64,000 nt of DNA, taken from Pseudoalteromonas sp. GCY. Its GTDB lineage: Bacteria; Pseudomonadota; Gammaproteobacteria; Enterobacterales; Alteromonadaceae. Location: the NCBI RefSeq assembly GCF_016695175.1, contig NZ_CP068023.1, positions 298,501 to 362,500 of the forward strand, in the 5' to 3' direction. The position numbers and the translations under genes were made by a program. The notes beneath the pieces are model-generated. The model had not been told where the DNA came from, made no database searches, and worked only from the letters and a program-made list of their open reading frames with translations. Positions 55,731 to 64,000 of this stretch are shown in pieces. Position 1 is the first letter of the stretch; every line of letters begins with the position of its first letter.

Positions 55731-56561
55731 ATGGAATTAGAAGCGAATATTAATCAATATCTTAGCAGCTTATCGTTACAGCACTTTGCTGGGGTTGAGC
55801 TGATCACCGAGTTACAACAAAAACACCTCTCTCGCTACGCCTTCTCAAGTATTAATGCCATGTATGGTGAGCGTCTGTTGCTTGACCCGTTACCACTATT
55901 TAGCCGTTTAGTGACCAACAAACAAGGAGGCTACTGCTTTGAGCATAACAAGGTGGCATTTATAGCACTGCAACAGCTTGGGTTTACAGTAAGGCCGGTT
56001 CTTGCGAGAGTAATGCTAAATGGTAGCCTCTCCAATCCTCGTTCTCATCGGATGACATTGCTTAACTTGGACGGCGAGCAGTATTTGGTTGATGTGGGGT
56101 TTGGAGTGAAGTCTCCTCGTGTACCGATTAACATCAATCAGGCCTTAACTATCCAAGGCCGGCAGACTTATCAGGTACAAAAAACAGCAGACACAGTCAA
56201 AGTGACTTTGTTAGAGGAGGGAGAAGCACCGCTCACTTTATATCATGTCGACCTTGCTGAAGTGTTCGAATCCGATTGTGAAGTGGCACACTTTTATTCT
56301 CACCAACATCCTGATGCGGCGTTTGTGAATAACTTAGTGGTCTCTCGCATTACAGATTGCCACCGTTATTTACTGCGTAATCAGAGTTATTTCGAATGGC
56401 ACGAATGCGATGGCAGTGTTACTGAAACTAAAGTGGAGAGCTTTGCTCAGCTGGAGCAGTTAGTAAAAGAGACATTTTTGCTTGAAACGCCAAGAGCGGT
56501 TTTAAAAAGCGTACACGATAAAGTCCTAACTCGTGCCGCAAATAAACCAGTCGAACGTTAA
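55731..56561 (+). CDS. nat: Arylamine N-acetyltransferase
   Basis: 276 residues, normal for the NAT family. Transfers acetyl from acetyl-CoA to arylamines and hydrazines. The catalytic triad is visible: Cys in GGYCFEHN (near residue 68), His in SHRMTLL (near 106) and Asp in LVDVGFG (near 121). Ribosome site AGGAG before the ATG. A strong terminator stem surrounds its stop codon. Confidence 0.95.
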   Translation: MELEANINQYLSSLSLQHFAGVELITELQQKHLSRYAFSSINAMYGERLLLDPLPLFSRLVTNKQGGYCFEHNKVAFIALQQLGFTVRPVLARVMLNGSLSNPRSHRMTLLNLDGEQYLVDVGFGVKSPRVPININQALTIQGRQTYQVQKTADTVKVTLLEEGEAPLTLYHVDLAEVFESDCEVAHFYSHQHPDAAFVNNLVVSRITDCHRYLLRNQSYFEWHECDGSVTETKVESFAQLEQLVKETFLLETPRAVLKSVHDKVLTRAANKPVER

Positions 56562-56576
56562 TTCGACTGGTTTTAT
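56545..56576 (+). terminator. Intrinsic terminator of nat
   Basis: 11-bp stem AACCAGTCGAA/TTCGACTGGTT (56545-56555, 56562-56572), loop CGTTAA, followed by TTATG. The nat stop codon (56559-56561) lies in the loop. Confidence 0.75.
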
Positions 56577-56609
56577 GTGAATTAGTTTACGGTATTACCA
56601 CCTTCTAGC

Positions 56610-57380
56610 TTAATCTTCCAACCTAGAAACCACAAAATAGGGGTTAAGATACTCGGCTTTTTGATTGTAGCGCAGAGGCTCGCCATTCACTTGGCTGACC
56701 TTTGCCCCAGCGATACTCGCCACTGCGTGTCCGGCTCCGGTATCCCACTCTGAAGTTGGGCCAAGGCGAGGGTAAACATCGGCTTTACTTTCTGCCACTA
56801 AGCATAACTTAAGTGAACTGCCTTTAGGTACCATGTCGACTTGCTCGAAGCGGGTAAGGTACTCCGCTAAATCTGGTGAAGGGTGTGAGCGCGAGCCAAC
56901 TACTTTGATTAAACCTTGATTGGGCTTGGTGGTGACTTTTAGTTCTATGCGAGCTTCACCCGTTTGCTTGAACGCGCCAATACTTTTTTCTGCAAGGTAG
57001 CTTTCATTAAGTGCTGGAGCATGAACAACACCAAGAATGGGTTCACCGTTATTGATAAGTGCAATATTTACCGTAAATTCGCCATTTTTCTTGATGAATT
57101 CCTTGGTGCCATCAATGGGGTCAACCAGCCAATATTCTTGCCATTGTTGGCGCTCTTGCCAATCTATTCCCGCGCTTTCCTCGCTTAATATCGGCATTTC
57201 GGGAGTGAGGGTTTTAAGGCCTGCAACAATAATTTTATGTGCAGCGAGATCTGCCTCAGTGACGGGACTTTCATCTTCTTTATATTCAACATTAAAGTCC
57301 TTGGCATAAATCTCCATAATCGCTTCACCAGCGCGAATACTCAGATTTAATACTTCTTCCAGCAGATCCGTATGATTCAT
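56610..57380 (-). CDS. cysQ: 3'(2'),5'-bisphosphate nucleotidase CysQ
   Basis: 256 residues, inositol-monophosphatase fold. LVDPIDGTKEFIKKNGEFTVNIALI and WDTGAGHAV are the Li-sensitive phosphatase motifs. It hydrolyses PAP, the by-product of PAPS reductase, and so relieves product inhibition. Last gene of the leftward sulfate-activation operon, 3 bp after cysC. Confidence 0.95.
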   Translation of the reverse strand: MNHTDLLEEVLNLSIRAGEAIMEIYAKDFNVEYKEDESPVTEADLAAHKIIVAGLKTLTPEMPILSEESAGIDWQERQQWQEYWLVDPIDGTKEFIKKNGEFTVNIALINNGEPILGVVHAPALNESYLAEKSIGAFKQTGEARIELKVTTKPNQGLIKVVGSRSHPSPDLAEYLTRFEQVDMVPKGSSLKLCLVAESKADVYPRLGPTSEWDTGAGHAVASIAGAKVSQVNGEPLRYNQKAEYLNPYFVVSRLED

Positions 57381-57383
57381 GAC

Positions 57384-57980
57384 TTACCCTATTAAATTCT
57401 TTGACAGTAGATAGTGTATTAGCTGCTGGACAGATTCTTCCAGCGACTGCTCGGAAGTATTTAAACATATTTCTGGGCTAATTGGGGGCTCATACGCCGA
57501 ATCAATACCAGTAAAATGTTTTATTTCTCCAGCACGCGCTTTTTTATACAAACCTTTAGGGTCTCGTTGCTCGCAAACTGCAAGCGGCGTATCTAGATAT
57601 ACTTCAATAAACTCGCCGCTTGCGACTAAATTACGCACCATGTCTCGTTCTGCTTGAAAAGGAGAGATAAAAGCAGTGAGTACCATTAGCCCCGCATCGA
57701 CCATGAGTTTGCTGAGTTCACCCACTCGACGAATGTTTTCGACGCGGTCTTCATCGCTGAACCCTAAGTCTTTACACAGTCCATGCCTGACATTATCCCC
57801 ATCAAGGAGGTAGGTATGTATGCCTTTTGCTTGCAGTGCATGCTCAAGTGCATTGGCCACGGTGCTTTTACCTGAGCCTGAAAAGCCTGTAAACCAAAGC
57901 ACGCAAGGCTTATGACCTTTTAATTCGCTACGTTTTGTTTTATCTACGGCATAGTTATGCCAAACAATATTTTCGTCCAT
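57384..57980 (-). CDS. cysC: Adenylylsulfate kinase
   Basis: 198 residues. P-loop [15 protein letters not shown] (near residue 34), then [19 protein letters not shown] and [28 protein letters not shown], typical of APS kinases. It phosphorylates APS to PAPS. It is separate from CysN, not fused. It lies between the SLC13 permease (11 bp) and cysQ (3 bp). Confidence 0.97.
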   Translation of the reverse strand: MDENIVWHNYAVDKTKRSELKGHKPCVLWFTGFSGSGKSTVANALEHALQAKGIHTYLLDGDNVRHGLCKDLGFSDEDRVENIRRVGELSKLMVDAGLMVLTAFISPFQAERDMVRNLVASGEFIEVYLDTPLAVCEQRDPKGLYKKARAGEIKHFTGIDSAYEPPISPEICLNTSEQSLEESVQQLIHYLLSKNLIG

Positions 57981-57991
57981 ACTTTGCTCTA

Positions 57992-59713
57992 TTAAAATGG
58001 AAAGACAAATGGAATAACAGTCAGTACCGTCGCTGAATAAATCAACGACAAGGGCAGTCCCATGGTGACGTAATCACGAATTCGATAGTTGCCTGCGCTA
58101 TACACCATGAGGTTAGTTTGATAGCCAAAAGGTGAGATAAAGCTCGCGGATGCGCCAAAGGCTACCGCCATTACAAATGGCAGTGGATTTACATCAAAAC
58201 CACTTGCCAGCGCATAAGCCACTGGGAATGAAAGTGCTGCCGCGGCATTGTTAGTGATGAGCTCGGTAAATATCACAGTCATCACAAAAATGGCGATAAA
58301 TGCGCCGTAAGGACCAAAATCCCCTAACAACCACAATAAGCTCGAGGAAATCTCTGCTGCCAGTCCGGTTTCAATCATTAACTTAGCCAGTCCTATCGCA
58401 CTGCCAACAATAGCGACAAGCTCAATAGGAAAGCGACGTTTCATCTCAGGGACTTTGATTGTACCAAGCACTACAAGTGCGGCGAGTAACACAATTAACC
58501 CTTTTACCAGCGGCACAACCCCAAAGATGCTAAGGCCAACTACTGTCGCAAAACTCGCAAGTACCGTGTTGGACTTATTGCGAGATAGATGTGTTTGTAA
58601 ATCTAGGCCCGAGATATACACAAATTCGCGTTTGAGATTGGGGAGTGCATAAAAATCGCTGCTTGGGGCTAGTATTAAAGAGTCGCCCGCTTGTAATTCG
58701 ACCTGACCTATCCCACCTTGCAGGCGATCATGACCACGACGTATCGCAATAATAGCGGCATGAAACTGCTCTCTAAAGCGGATCTCTTTAATGGTTTTTC
58801 CAAGAAAGCGCGAAGACTGACTGACGACCACTTCCACCAAGTGCTCAACGTCTTTCTCGTGTTTATCATGGACTATCTTTAATCCATCGAAACGCTGTAA
58901 CAGTGGCACTGAGTTGATGTCGCCCACAAATAGCAGAACATCACCAGCAAGAATTTCTTGTTGTGGCGTTACGGCGCAGATCCGTCGTTCACCGCGAATG
59001 ATTTCAGCAAGAAATAAGTCTTTGAGGTCGCGTAGGCCGTTTTCTTCAACCGTGCGACCAACTAGCTTGGAGCTTGGCTCAACTTTTCCTTCTAAATAGA
59101 ACGGCACGACCTCATCATTATTTTTGCCGTTGTCGGGCAAATATTTGAGCATAATCGTGATGGTCAATAAACCAACACTCAGGACGGCGAGACCAACTAA
59201 GGTAAAGTCAAAAAAGCCCAGCGGCGCCATCCCTGCTTCTACGGCAAAGCCATTAACAATAAGATTGGTAGAAGTACCTATCAACGTTAACGTACCACCT
59301 AAAATAGCGGTATAAGAAAGCGGTAATAGCAGTTTAGAAGGCGCATGTGTTTTGCTCTCTTTAACGGTCGTGATCAGCGAAGCAACCACCGCCGTGTTAT
59401 TGGTAAAAGAAGACAAAAAGGCAGTGGATAAGCCCAGTTTAATTACGGCTTTTGCGAGACTACCTTGTGCCATTGAGTGGGCGAGTTTTTTGACTAAGGT
59501 TGTTTTTTCAATCGCAATGGAAACTAGGATAAGTAGCACCAGCGTGATTAAAGACGGGTTCGCATAATTCACCAACATCGATTCAAGATCGATGAGGCCA
59601 GTCAAATAACTGGTGGCGATTGCGCCTGTGAATAGCCATGCAGCGTTAATGCGTGTGGCAAAAAGACACACGACTAACGCTAGCATAATGCCTGTTAAAA
59701 TGACTTGTTCCAT
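57992..59713 (-). CDS. SLC13-family permease with two RCK_C domains, probable sulfate transporter
   Basis: 573 residues, DASS/SLC13-type ion symporter. N-terminal membrane half with [15 protein letters not shown] (a GTSTN hairpin motif), two soluble TrkA-C/RCK_C domains in the middle (about 205-290 and 290-370; [26 protein letters not shown]), and a C-terminal membrane half with [20 protein letters not shown]. Its place between cysN and cysC suggests Na+- or H+-driven sulfate uptake, a substitute for the CysPTWA ABC system, which is not in the window. Substrate is inferred from context. Confidence 0.88.
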   Translation of the reverse strand: MEQVILTGIMLALVVCLFATRINAAWLFTGAIATSYLTGLIDLESMLVNYANPSLITLVLLILVSIAIEKTTLVKKLAHSMAQGSLAKAVIKLGLSTAFLSSFTNNTAVVASLITTVKESKTHAPSKLLLPLSYTAILGGTLTLIGTSTNLIVNGFAVEAGMAPLGFFDFTLVGLAVLSVGLLTITIMLKYLPDNGKNNDEVVPFYLEGKVEPSSKLVGRTVEENGLRDLKDLFLAEIIRGERRICAVTPQQEILAGDVLLFVGDINSVPLLQRFDGLKIVHDKHEKDVEHLVEVVVSQSSRFLGKTIKEIRFREQFHAAIIAIRRGHDRLQGGIGQVELQAGDSLILAPSSDFYALPNLKREFVYISGLDLQTHLSRNKSNTVLASFATVVGLSIFGVVPLVKGLIVLLAALVVLGTIKVPEMKRRFPIELVAIVGSAIGLAKLMIETGLAAEISSSLLWLLGDFGPYGAFIAIFVMTVIFTELITNNAAAALSFPVAYALASGFDVNPLPFVMAVAFGASASFISPFGYQTNLMVYSAGNYRIRDYVTMGLPLSLIYSATVLTVIPFVFPF

Positions 59714-59749
59714 AATGACGTCATACCTCGACTAACAGGCTAAATTGCA

Positions 59750-61165
59750 TTATTTTAACTTCGAAATATCAAGCGCTTGCCAATGAGGGAAGTGCTTGCG
59801 AACTAATGCATTAAACTCAATCTCAAATTCACTAAACTGACTTGAGGACGTTGCTGTTGCTGCTTGAACCGTTTCCACCATACCCGCACCTATGGTTAGG
59901 TTAGATAGGCGATCAATTAAGATAAATGAGCCAGTTTCACGATTATTTAAATACTCATCCGCAACGACATTTTCCGTAAGCTCGATGGTCACGATAGCAA
60001 TTTCATTTAGTGACAATGAATCGGCTTGGCCGTGCTCAAGTGTATTTACATCGATTGTGTGCTCGATATTTTTCACGATTGCCGCAGTTTTCTTGCTACC
60101 CAATTTAAGGTTATAACTTTTACCCAGCTGGAGTGGTGTTTCGTGCATCCATACCAGCTTAGCAGTGATCTGATTCGTCACCTGAGCAGTAGACTCTGCA
60201 GGCACAATCACATCGCCACGACTCACATCGACTTCATCTGCTAGGGTGATAGTGAATGCTTGTCCGGTTTCCACTTGGGTTAGATTGCCATCAAAAGTCA
60301 CGAGTTCTTTAATGGTTGAAGTCTTACCTGATGGCAATACTTTAACCGCTTGGCCAACGCTTAAACTACCAGAGGTTAATGTGCCTTGGAAACCGCGAAA
60401 GTCTAGGTTAGGACGCACCACATATTGCACCGGGAAACGCGCTTCAAAACCATGGTTAGGCTCTGCTGCAGGAGAATCCTCCAGCAGTTCCAGCAATGGT
60501 TTGTCTTGATAATAAGGTGTTTTTTCTGAGCGGTTTACAACATTGTCACCTTTAAGTGCTGACATTGGCACAAAGCGAATATCTTGTACATTCAGTTGCT
60601 CAGCAAACTTCAAGTAGTCGGCCTTTATGCGCTCAAATACGGCCTCATCAAAGTCGACAATATCCATCTTGTTTATCGCGACAACGAACTGTTTGATACC
60701 CAGTGAATCACAGATAAAGCTATGGCGTTTAGTCTGAACTTGAACACCATAACGGGCATCGACAAGGATAATAGCCAAATCACTGGTCGAAGCTCCCGTA
60801 ACCATATTTCGTGTGTATTGCTCGTGTCCCGGCGTATCGGCAATAATAAATTTACGCTTCGCTGTCGAGAAATAGCGGTAAGCCACATCAATGGTAATAC
60901 CTTGCTCACGCTCCGCTTGTAAGCCATCAACAAGTAACGCTAAATCAAGATCTTCACCCGCATTGCCGACTTTTTCATTGTCTTTGTGTAGCGCAGCTAA
61001 TTGGTCTTCATAGATTTGATGACTATCGTGTAGCAAACGGCCGATCAGCGTTGATTTACCATCATCTACGCTGCCGCAGGTCATCATACGCAACAAGCTC
61101 TTGTCTTGCTGACGCGCTAAGTAGGTTTCTATGCCTAATTCTTTCACTTCATTTGCTGTTGACAT
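59750..61165 (-). CDS. cysN: Sulfate adenylyltransferase subunit 1 (GTPase)
   Basis: 471 residues. EF-Tu-like GTPase: G1 [15 protein letters not shown] (near residue 32), G3 [10 protein letters not shown]4 NKMDIVDF, plus beta-barrel domains 2 and 3. GTP hydrolysis drives APS formation by CysD. The ATG overlaps the cysD stop by one base, so the two subunits are coupled. No C-terminal kinase fusion (that is cysC). Confidence 0.97.
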   Translation of the reverse strand: MSTANEVKELGIETYLARQQDKSLLRMMTCGSVDDGKSTLIGRLLHDSHQIYEDQLAALHKDNEKVGNAGEDLDLALLVDGLQAEREQGITIDVAYRYFSTAKRKFIIADTPGHEQYTRNMVTGASTSDLAIILVDARYGVQVQTKRHSFICDSLGIKQFVVAINKMDIVDFDEAVFERIKADYLKFAEQLNVQDIRFVPMSALKGDNVVNRSEKTPYYQDKPLLELLEDSPAAEPNHGFEARFPVQYVVRPNLDFRGFQGTLTSGSLSVGQAVKVLPSGKTSTIKELVTFDGNLTQVETGQAFTITLADEVDVSRGDVIVPAESTAQVTNQITAKLVWMHETPLQLGKSYNLKLGSKKTAAIVKNIEHTIDVNTLEHGQADSLSLNEIAIVTIELTENVVADEYLNNRETGSFILIDRLSNLTIGAGMVETVQAATATSSSQFSEFEIEFNALVRKHFPHWQALDISKLK

Positions 61166-62064
61166 TAGAAATACCCCTCGCGCTTTTTCTTCTCCATTGA
61201 TCCTGATGAATCATGATCAATCACTCGTCCTTCACGTTCTGACGACGTAGATAACAACATTTCTTCGATAATTCCAGTGAGCGTATCGGCTTCTGATTCA
61301 ACTGCACCCGTTAGTGGGTAACAGCCAAGCGTTCTGAAGCGTACAGATTTCATTTCAGGCACTTCACCTTCAGCAAGTGGCATACGGTCATCATCGACCA
61401 TAATTAACGTTCCGTTACGCTCGACAACCGGTCTTGGCTTCGAGAGGTAGAGCGGCACTATCTCAATACCTTCTTGGTAGATATATTGCCAAATATCGAG
61501 CTCTGTCCAGTTTGATAACGGGAAAACTCGAATGCTTTCGCCAGGGTTCACTTGGCCGTTATACGTATTCCATAACTCCGGACGTTGGTTTTTAGGATCC
61601 CAGCGATGGTGCTTATCTCTAAATGAATAAACCCGTTCTTTCGCGCGAGATTTTTCTTCATCACGGCGCGCACCACCAAAGGCCGCATCAAAGCCATATT
61701 GATCTAACGCTTGCTTAAGGCCTTGTGTTTTCATGATATCGGTATGCTTAGATGAACCATGAACAAATGGACTTATGTTCATCTCTAGTCCTTCTGGATT
61801 TTTGTGCACAAGCAGTTCAAATCCATACTCTTTTGCTAATCTATCGCGAAACTCGATCATTTCTCTAAATTTCCAATTGGTATCAACGTGGAGTAGAGGA
61901 AACGGGATCTTCGCAGGGTAGAAAGCCTTACGAGCAAGGTGAAGCAGTACCGACGAGTCTTTACCAATCGAGTACAGCATTACCGGGTTTTCAAACTCTG
62001 CGGCAACCTCTCGGATGATCTTTATGCTCTCAGCTTCGAGTTGCTGGAGATGGGTTAAAGCCAT
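61165..62064 (-). CDS. cysD: Sulfate adenylyltransferase subunit 2
   Basis: 299 residues. PAPS-reductase-fold ATP pyrophosphatase: [19 protein letters not shown] is the PP-loop (near residue 31), and [21 protein letters not shown] follows. It adenylates sulfate to APS together with CysN. 42 bp separates it from cysG upstream. Confidence 0.98.
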   Translation of the reverse strand: MALTHLQQLEAESIKIIREVAAEFENPVMLYSIGKDSSVLLHLARKAFYPAKIPFPLLHVDTNWKFREMIEFRDRLAKEYGFELLVHKNPEGLEMNISPFVHGSSKHTDIMKTQGLKQALDQYGFDAAFGGARRDEEKSRAKERVYSFRDKHHRWDPKNQRPELWNTYNGQVNPGESIRVFPLSNWTELDIWQYIYQEGIEIVPLYLSKPRPVVERNGTLIMVDDDRMPLAEGEVPEMKSVRFRTLGCYPLTGAVESEADTLTGIIEEMLLSTSSEREGRVIDHDSSGSMEKKKREGYF

Positions 62065-62106
62065 GATTAATGTCCTACTTATAAATTTAACTATCTTGTA
62101 CTTTAA

Positions 62107-63528
62107 TTACGCGACTTGCGTAATAGGTTGAGCGAAGCTACTGATTTGATTATTCTTATTAAACCAAGCTAATTGCTCATGTAATGCTGCCACTTCACCA
62201 ATAATCAATAGTGCTGGCGACTGAATATCATGCGCAGTAATAGTCTGTGCAAGTTGATCTAATTGTGTTCTTACGACACGCTGAGATTTGCGCGTGCCAT
62301 TCTCAACAATTGCTACAGGTGTATTCGGCGAGCGCCCATGAGTGAGTAATTGCGCCTGAATATGCGGCGATTTAATCACTCCCATGTATACAGCAAGCGT
62401 TTGATTCGCCTTAGCTAAGCCTTCCCAGTCGAGTTCTTGTCCATCTGGCTTGCAATGCCCAGTAACGAATTGAATAGCTTGAGCATGATCTCTATGAGTT
62501 AATGGAATACCAGCGTATGCGCTGCATCCTGCTGCTGCAGTAATGCCAGGAACAATTTGATATTTCACGTTATTTTCGGCCAATACTTGTACTTCTTCGC
62601 CACCGCGACCGTAAATAAATGGGTCGCCGCCTTTTATCCTACAAACCTTTTTACCTTGTTTGGCTAAATCAACCAAAATCTCATTGGTGTGTTCTTGTTT
62701 AACACTATGATTACCGGCTTTTTTGCCCACGCAGATTAAATCAGCGTCACGACGTACAAGATCCATGATTTCGTCAGATACCAGATAATCATACACTACC
62801 ACATCGGCTTGTTGCATTAGTTGTAATGCCTTAAGCGTCAGTAGCTCAGGGTCGCCTGGACCTGCACCGACTACATAAACCTCGCCTTCAGGTGAAGGAG
62901 TGCTTTCTAGCATGGCTTCAAGTTGAATTTGTGCATTTTCATTGTTACCAGCTTGTACTTCACTTACCACATTTGAATCAAAGACGGATTCCCAAAACTG
63001 ACGGCGGTCAGCAAAGTGTTTAAAACGTGCTTTCACTTTATGTCTGAATTGACCAACAAGCGTTGCCAGCGGACCAATATGCTGTGGAATAAGGGTTTCT
63101 AACTTCTCTCGTAATCGTCTTGCAAGGACGGGCGCAGTTCCAGCACTAGATATGGCAATCGTTATAGGGTTTCTATCCACGATTGAAGGAAAAATAAAAT
63201 TACACTTTGGTTGGTCGTCGACTACGTTAACGAAAAGGTTACGCGCTTCAGCAAGCTCTGCCACCTCTGCATTTACTGCTTCAATATCCGTTGCCGCAAC
63301 GACTAACATGGCATTGTATAGGTCTGATACGTCAAATGGCTTATGTCGAAGTGCAACGCTTGAATCTGCTGCTAGTGATAAAAGCTCAGCGCAAAACTCA
63401 GGTGAAACCAAAGTGACTGCTGCATTGGCTTTTAAAAAGGCGCGGCACTTTCTCAGCGCAACCTCACCACCACCTACAATCAATACAGGTTTATTTTCTA
63501 GTTTGGTAAAAATTGGCAAGTATTGCAC
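62107..63528 (-). CDS. cysG: Siroheme synthase CysG (trifunctional)
   Basis: 473 residues. The N-terminal NAD-dependent precorrin-2 dehydrogenase/ferrochelatase part begins with LPIFTKLENKPVLIVGGGEVALRKC and has FIFPSIVDRNP. The C-terminal uroporphyrinogen-III C-methyltransferase (from about 215) has YVVGAGPGDPELLTLKAL and GGDPFIYGRGGEE. It makes siroheme for CysI. First gene of the leftward cysG-D-N-SLC13-C-Q operon. A repeat with FNR-like boxes lies just upstream. Confidence 0.97.
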   Translation of the reverse strand: MQYLPIFTKLENKPVLIVGGGEVALRKCRAFLKANAAVTLVSPEFCAELLSLAADSSVALRHKPFDVSDLYNAMLVVAATDIEAVNAEVAELAEARNLFVNVVDDQPKCNFIFPSIVDRNPITIAISSAGTAPVLARRLREKLETLIPQHIGPLATLVGQFRHKVKARFKHFADRRQFWESVFDSNVVSEVQAGNNENAQIQLEAMLESTPSPEGEVYVVGAGPGDPELLTLKALQLMQQADVVVYDYLVSDEIMDLVRRDADLICVGKKAGNHSVKQEHTNEILVDLAKQGKKVCRIKGGDPFIYGRGGEEVQVLAENNVKYQIVPGITAAAGCSAYAGIPLTHRDHAQAIQFVTGHCKPDGQELDWEGLAKANQTLAVYMGVIKSPHIQAQLLTHGRSPNTPVAIVENGTRKSQRVVRTQLDQLAQTITAHDIQSPALLIIGEVAALHEQLAWFNKNNQISSFAQPITQVA

Positions 63529-63555
63529 GATAACCTCTGCTAAACATCACGACGG

Positions 63556-63597
63556 TTGATATCAATATTGATTGATATCAATATTGATTGATATCAG
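63556..63597. promoter_or_regulatory. 16-bp tandem repeat with FNR/Anr-like boxes upstream of cysG
   Basis: The unit TTGATATCAATATTGA occurs twice in tandem (63556-63571, 63572-63587), followed by a partial third (TTGATATCA). Across the junctions it forms TTGATTGATATCAA (63568-63581), an exact match to TTGATNNNNATCAA, and TTGATTGATATCAG (63584-63597), one mismatch. The units also contain the palindromes TTGATATCAA and CAATATTG. It lies 28 bp from the cysG ATG and about 300 bp from deoC. In the rest of this 365-bp gap I see only AT-rich sequence. Confidence 0.5.
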
Positions 63598-63893
63598 TAA
63601 TAGAGCGCAGCATATAGAGTTGCAAATGTGGGAAAAAATAATTTAAACCGCCCCCATATAACCAAAAGTTATAAAGAAGGCGGGTAAATATCAGTTTCTT
63701 TTTATTTCATGGGGTTAACTTAAGTTTTTGCTGTGATTTGACGATTATAGTGTTTGGTTATGAGATATTCATTTAATGAACAATAGTAAAAACCGTATCC
63801 GACAGGTAATTGTATGCGGACATTTGTCCTATTGTTGGTCCTGCTGTATGCATTTAACTAGGCTTATTACATAGAGTGAAAAGGAACACGGTA

Positions 63894-64000
63894 ATGACTT
63901 TACAATCTGATGCTCGGTTGTCGCTGAGTTTAATGGATTTGACCTCTTTGAAAGAGGACGATACGCCGGCAAGTATTCTCGCGTTATTGAATAGCATTAA
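63894..64000 (+). CDS. deoC: Deoxyribose-phosphate aldolase, 5' end (cut by window edge)
   Basis: 35 codons before the window ends, with AAGGA 8 bp before the ATG. LSLSLMDLTSLKEDDTPASI closely follows the E. coli DeoC N-terminus (ALKLMDLTTLNDDDT). DeoC cleaves deoxyribose 5-phosphate to glyceraldehyde 3-phosphate and acetaldehyde in deoxynucleoside catabolism. It is probably the first gene of a deo operon running off the right edge. Confidence 0.8.
   Translation, partial: MTLQSDARLSLSLMDLTSLKEDDTPASILALLNSI

Noticed and set aside
63556..63600. Short tandem repeat considered as a CRISPR array
   Set aside because: The units are directly adjacent with no spacers, and only 2.5 units are present. 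It fits tandem operators better.
1..64000. tRNA, rRNA and CRISPR-Cas loci
   Set aside because: None recognised by eye on either strand; a tRNA scan could still find one, but no gap shows a cloverleaf with a CCA end that I could support.

Overview
The window looks like a chromosomal segment of a marine gammaproteobacterium of the Alteromonadales, most likely Pseudoalteromonas. This is inferred from the gene content: polA, engB, di-haem cytochrome c4 and yihI close together, a DUF3103 protein, secreted EndA-type nucleases, and a sulfate operon that uses an SLC13 permease. No species-level claim is possible from the sequence alone. Most of the window is ordinary core genome. The accessory part is one mobile-element-rich island at about 44.7-52.4 kb.

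Layout. 1-2.5 kb: end of an isoleucine/valine operon (3' part of ilvD, then ilvA). 2.6-6.1 kb: a small membrane protein, an NMT1-type periplasmic sensor domain with no output domain, a methyltransferase and a beta-carbonic anhydrase. 6.2-12.7 kb: ubiK, rep, a GAF-GAF-GGDEF protein with a degenerate EAL domain, cytochrome c5 and elbB. 12.7-21.8 kb: a polA upstream region with two perfect DnaA boxes, polA, a candidate structured small RNA, a YceI/DUF1285 pair, engB, cytochrome c4, a strong candidate CsrB-family RNA with an upstream UvrY/GacA-type palindrome, a methyltransferase, yihI and a DUF2489 gene. 21.9-31.3 kb: phosphopantetheinyl transferase, FMN reductase with a divergent LysR regulator, an S41 peptidase lipoprotein, two EndA-type nucleases, a PepSY protein and a DUF3103 protein. 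31.5-43.5 kb: cysJIH, a periplasmic binding protein, several small genes, a probable outer-membrane protein, acnA and an S4 RNA-binding protein.

44.0-52.8 kb: a lipoprotein gene and an iron-type substrate-binding-protein gene were once tail-to-tail neighbours. They are now separated by 6.6 kb flanked by a direct duplication of about 0.5-0.65 kb. The insert holds two ISAs1-family elements (one with a 10-bp target duplication), an IS5-like element with a frameshifted transposase and a 6-bp target repeat, IS66 and IS3 remnants, a SnoaL-like gene, and a JmjC-type oxygenase gene broken by a frameshift, a nonsense codon and an IS insertion.

52.8-64 kb: a membrane GGDEF-EAL protein, arylamine N-acetyltransferase, then the leftward cysG-cysD-cysN-SLC13-cysC-cysQ operon and the start of rightward deoC. 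With cysJIH, the window encodes sulfate uptake, activation to PAPS, reduction to sulfide, PAP recycling and siroheme synthesis. A tandem repeat carrying FNR-type boxes lies upstream of cysG.

The most interesting signals are non-coding (the CsrB-like RNA, the small RNA after polA, the FNR-like iterons before cysG) and the island structure. I found no convincing novel defence or biosynthetic system.
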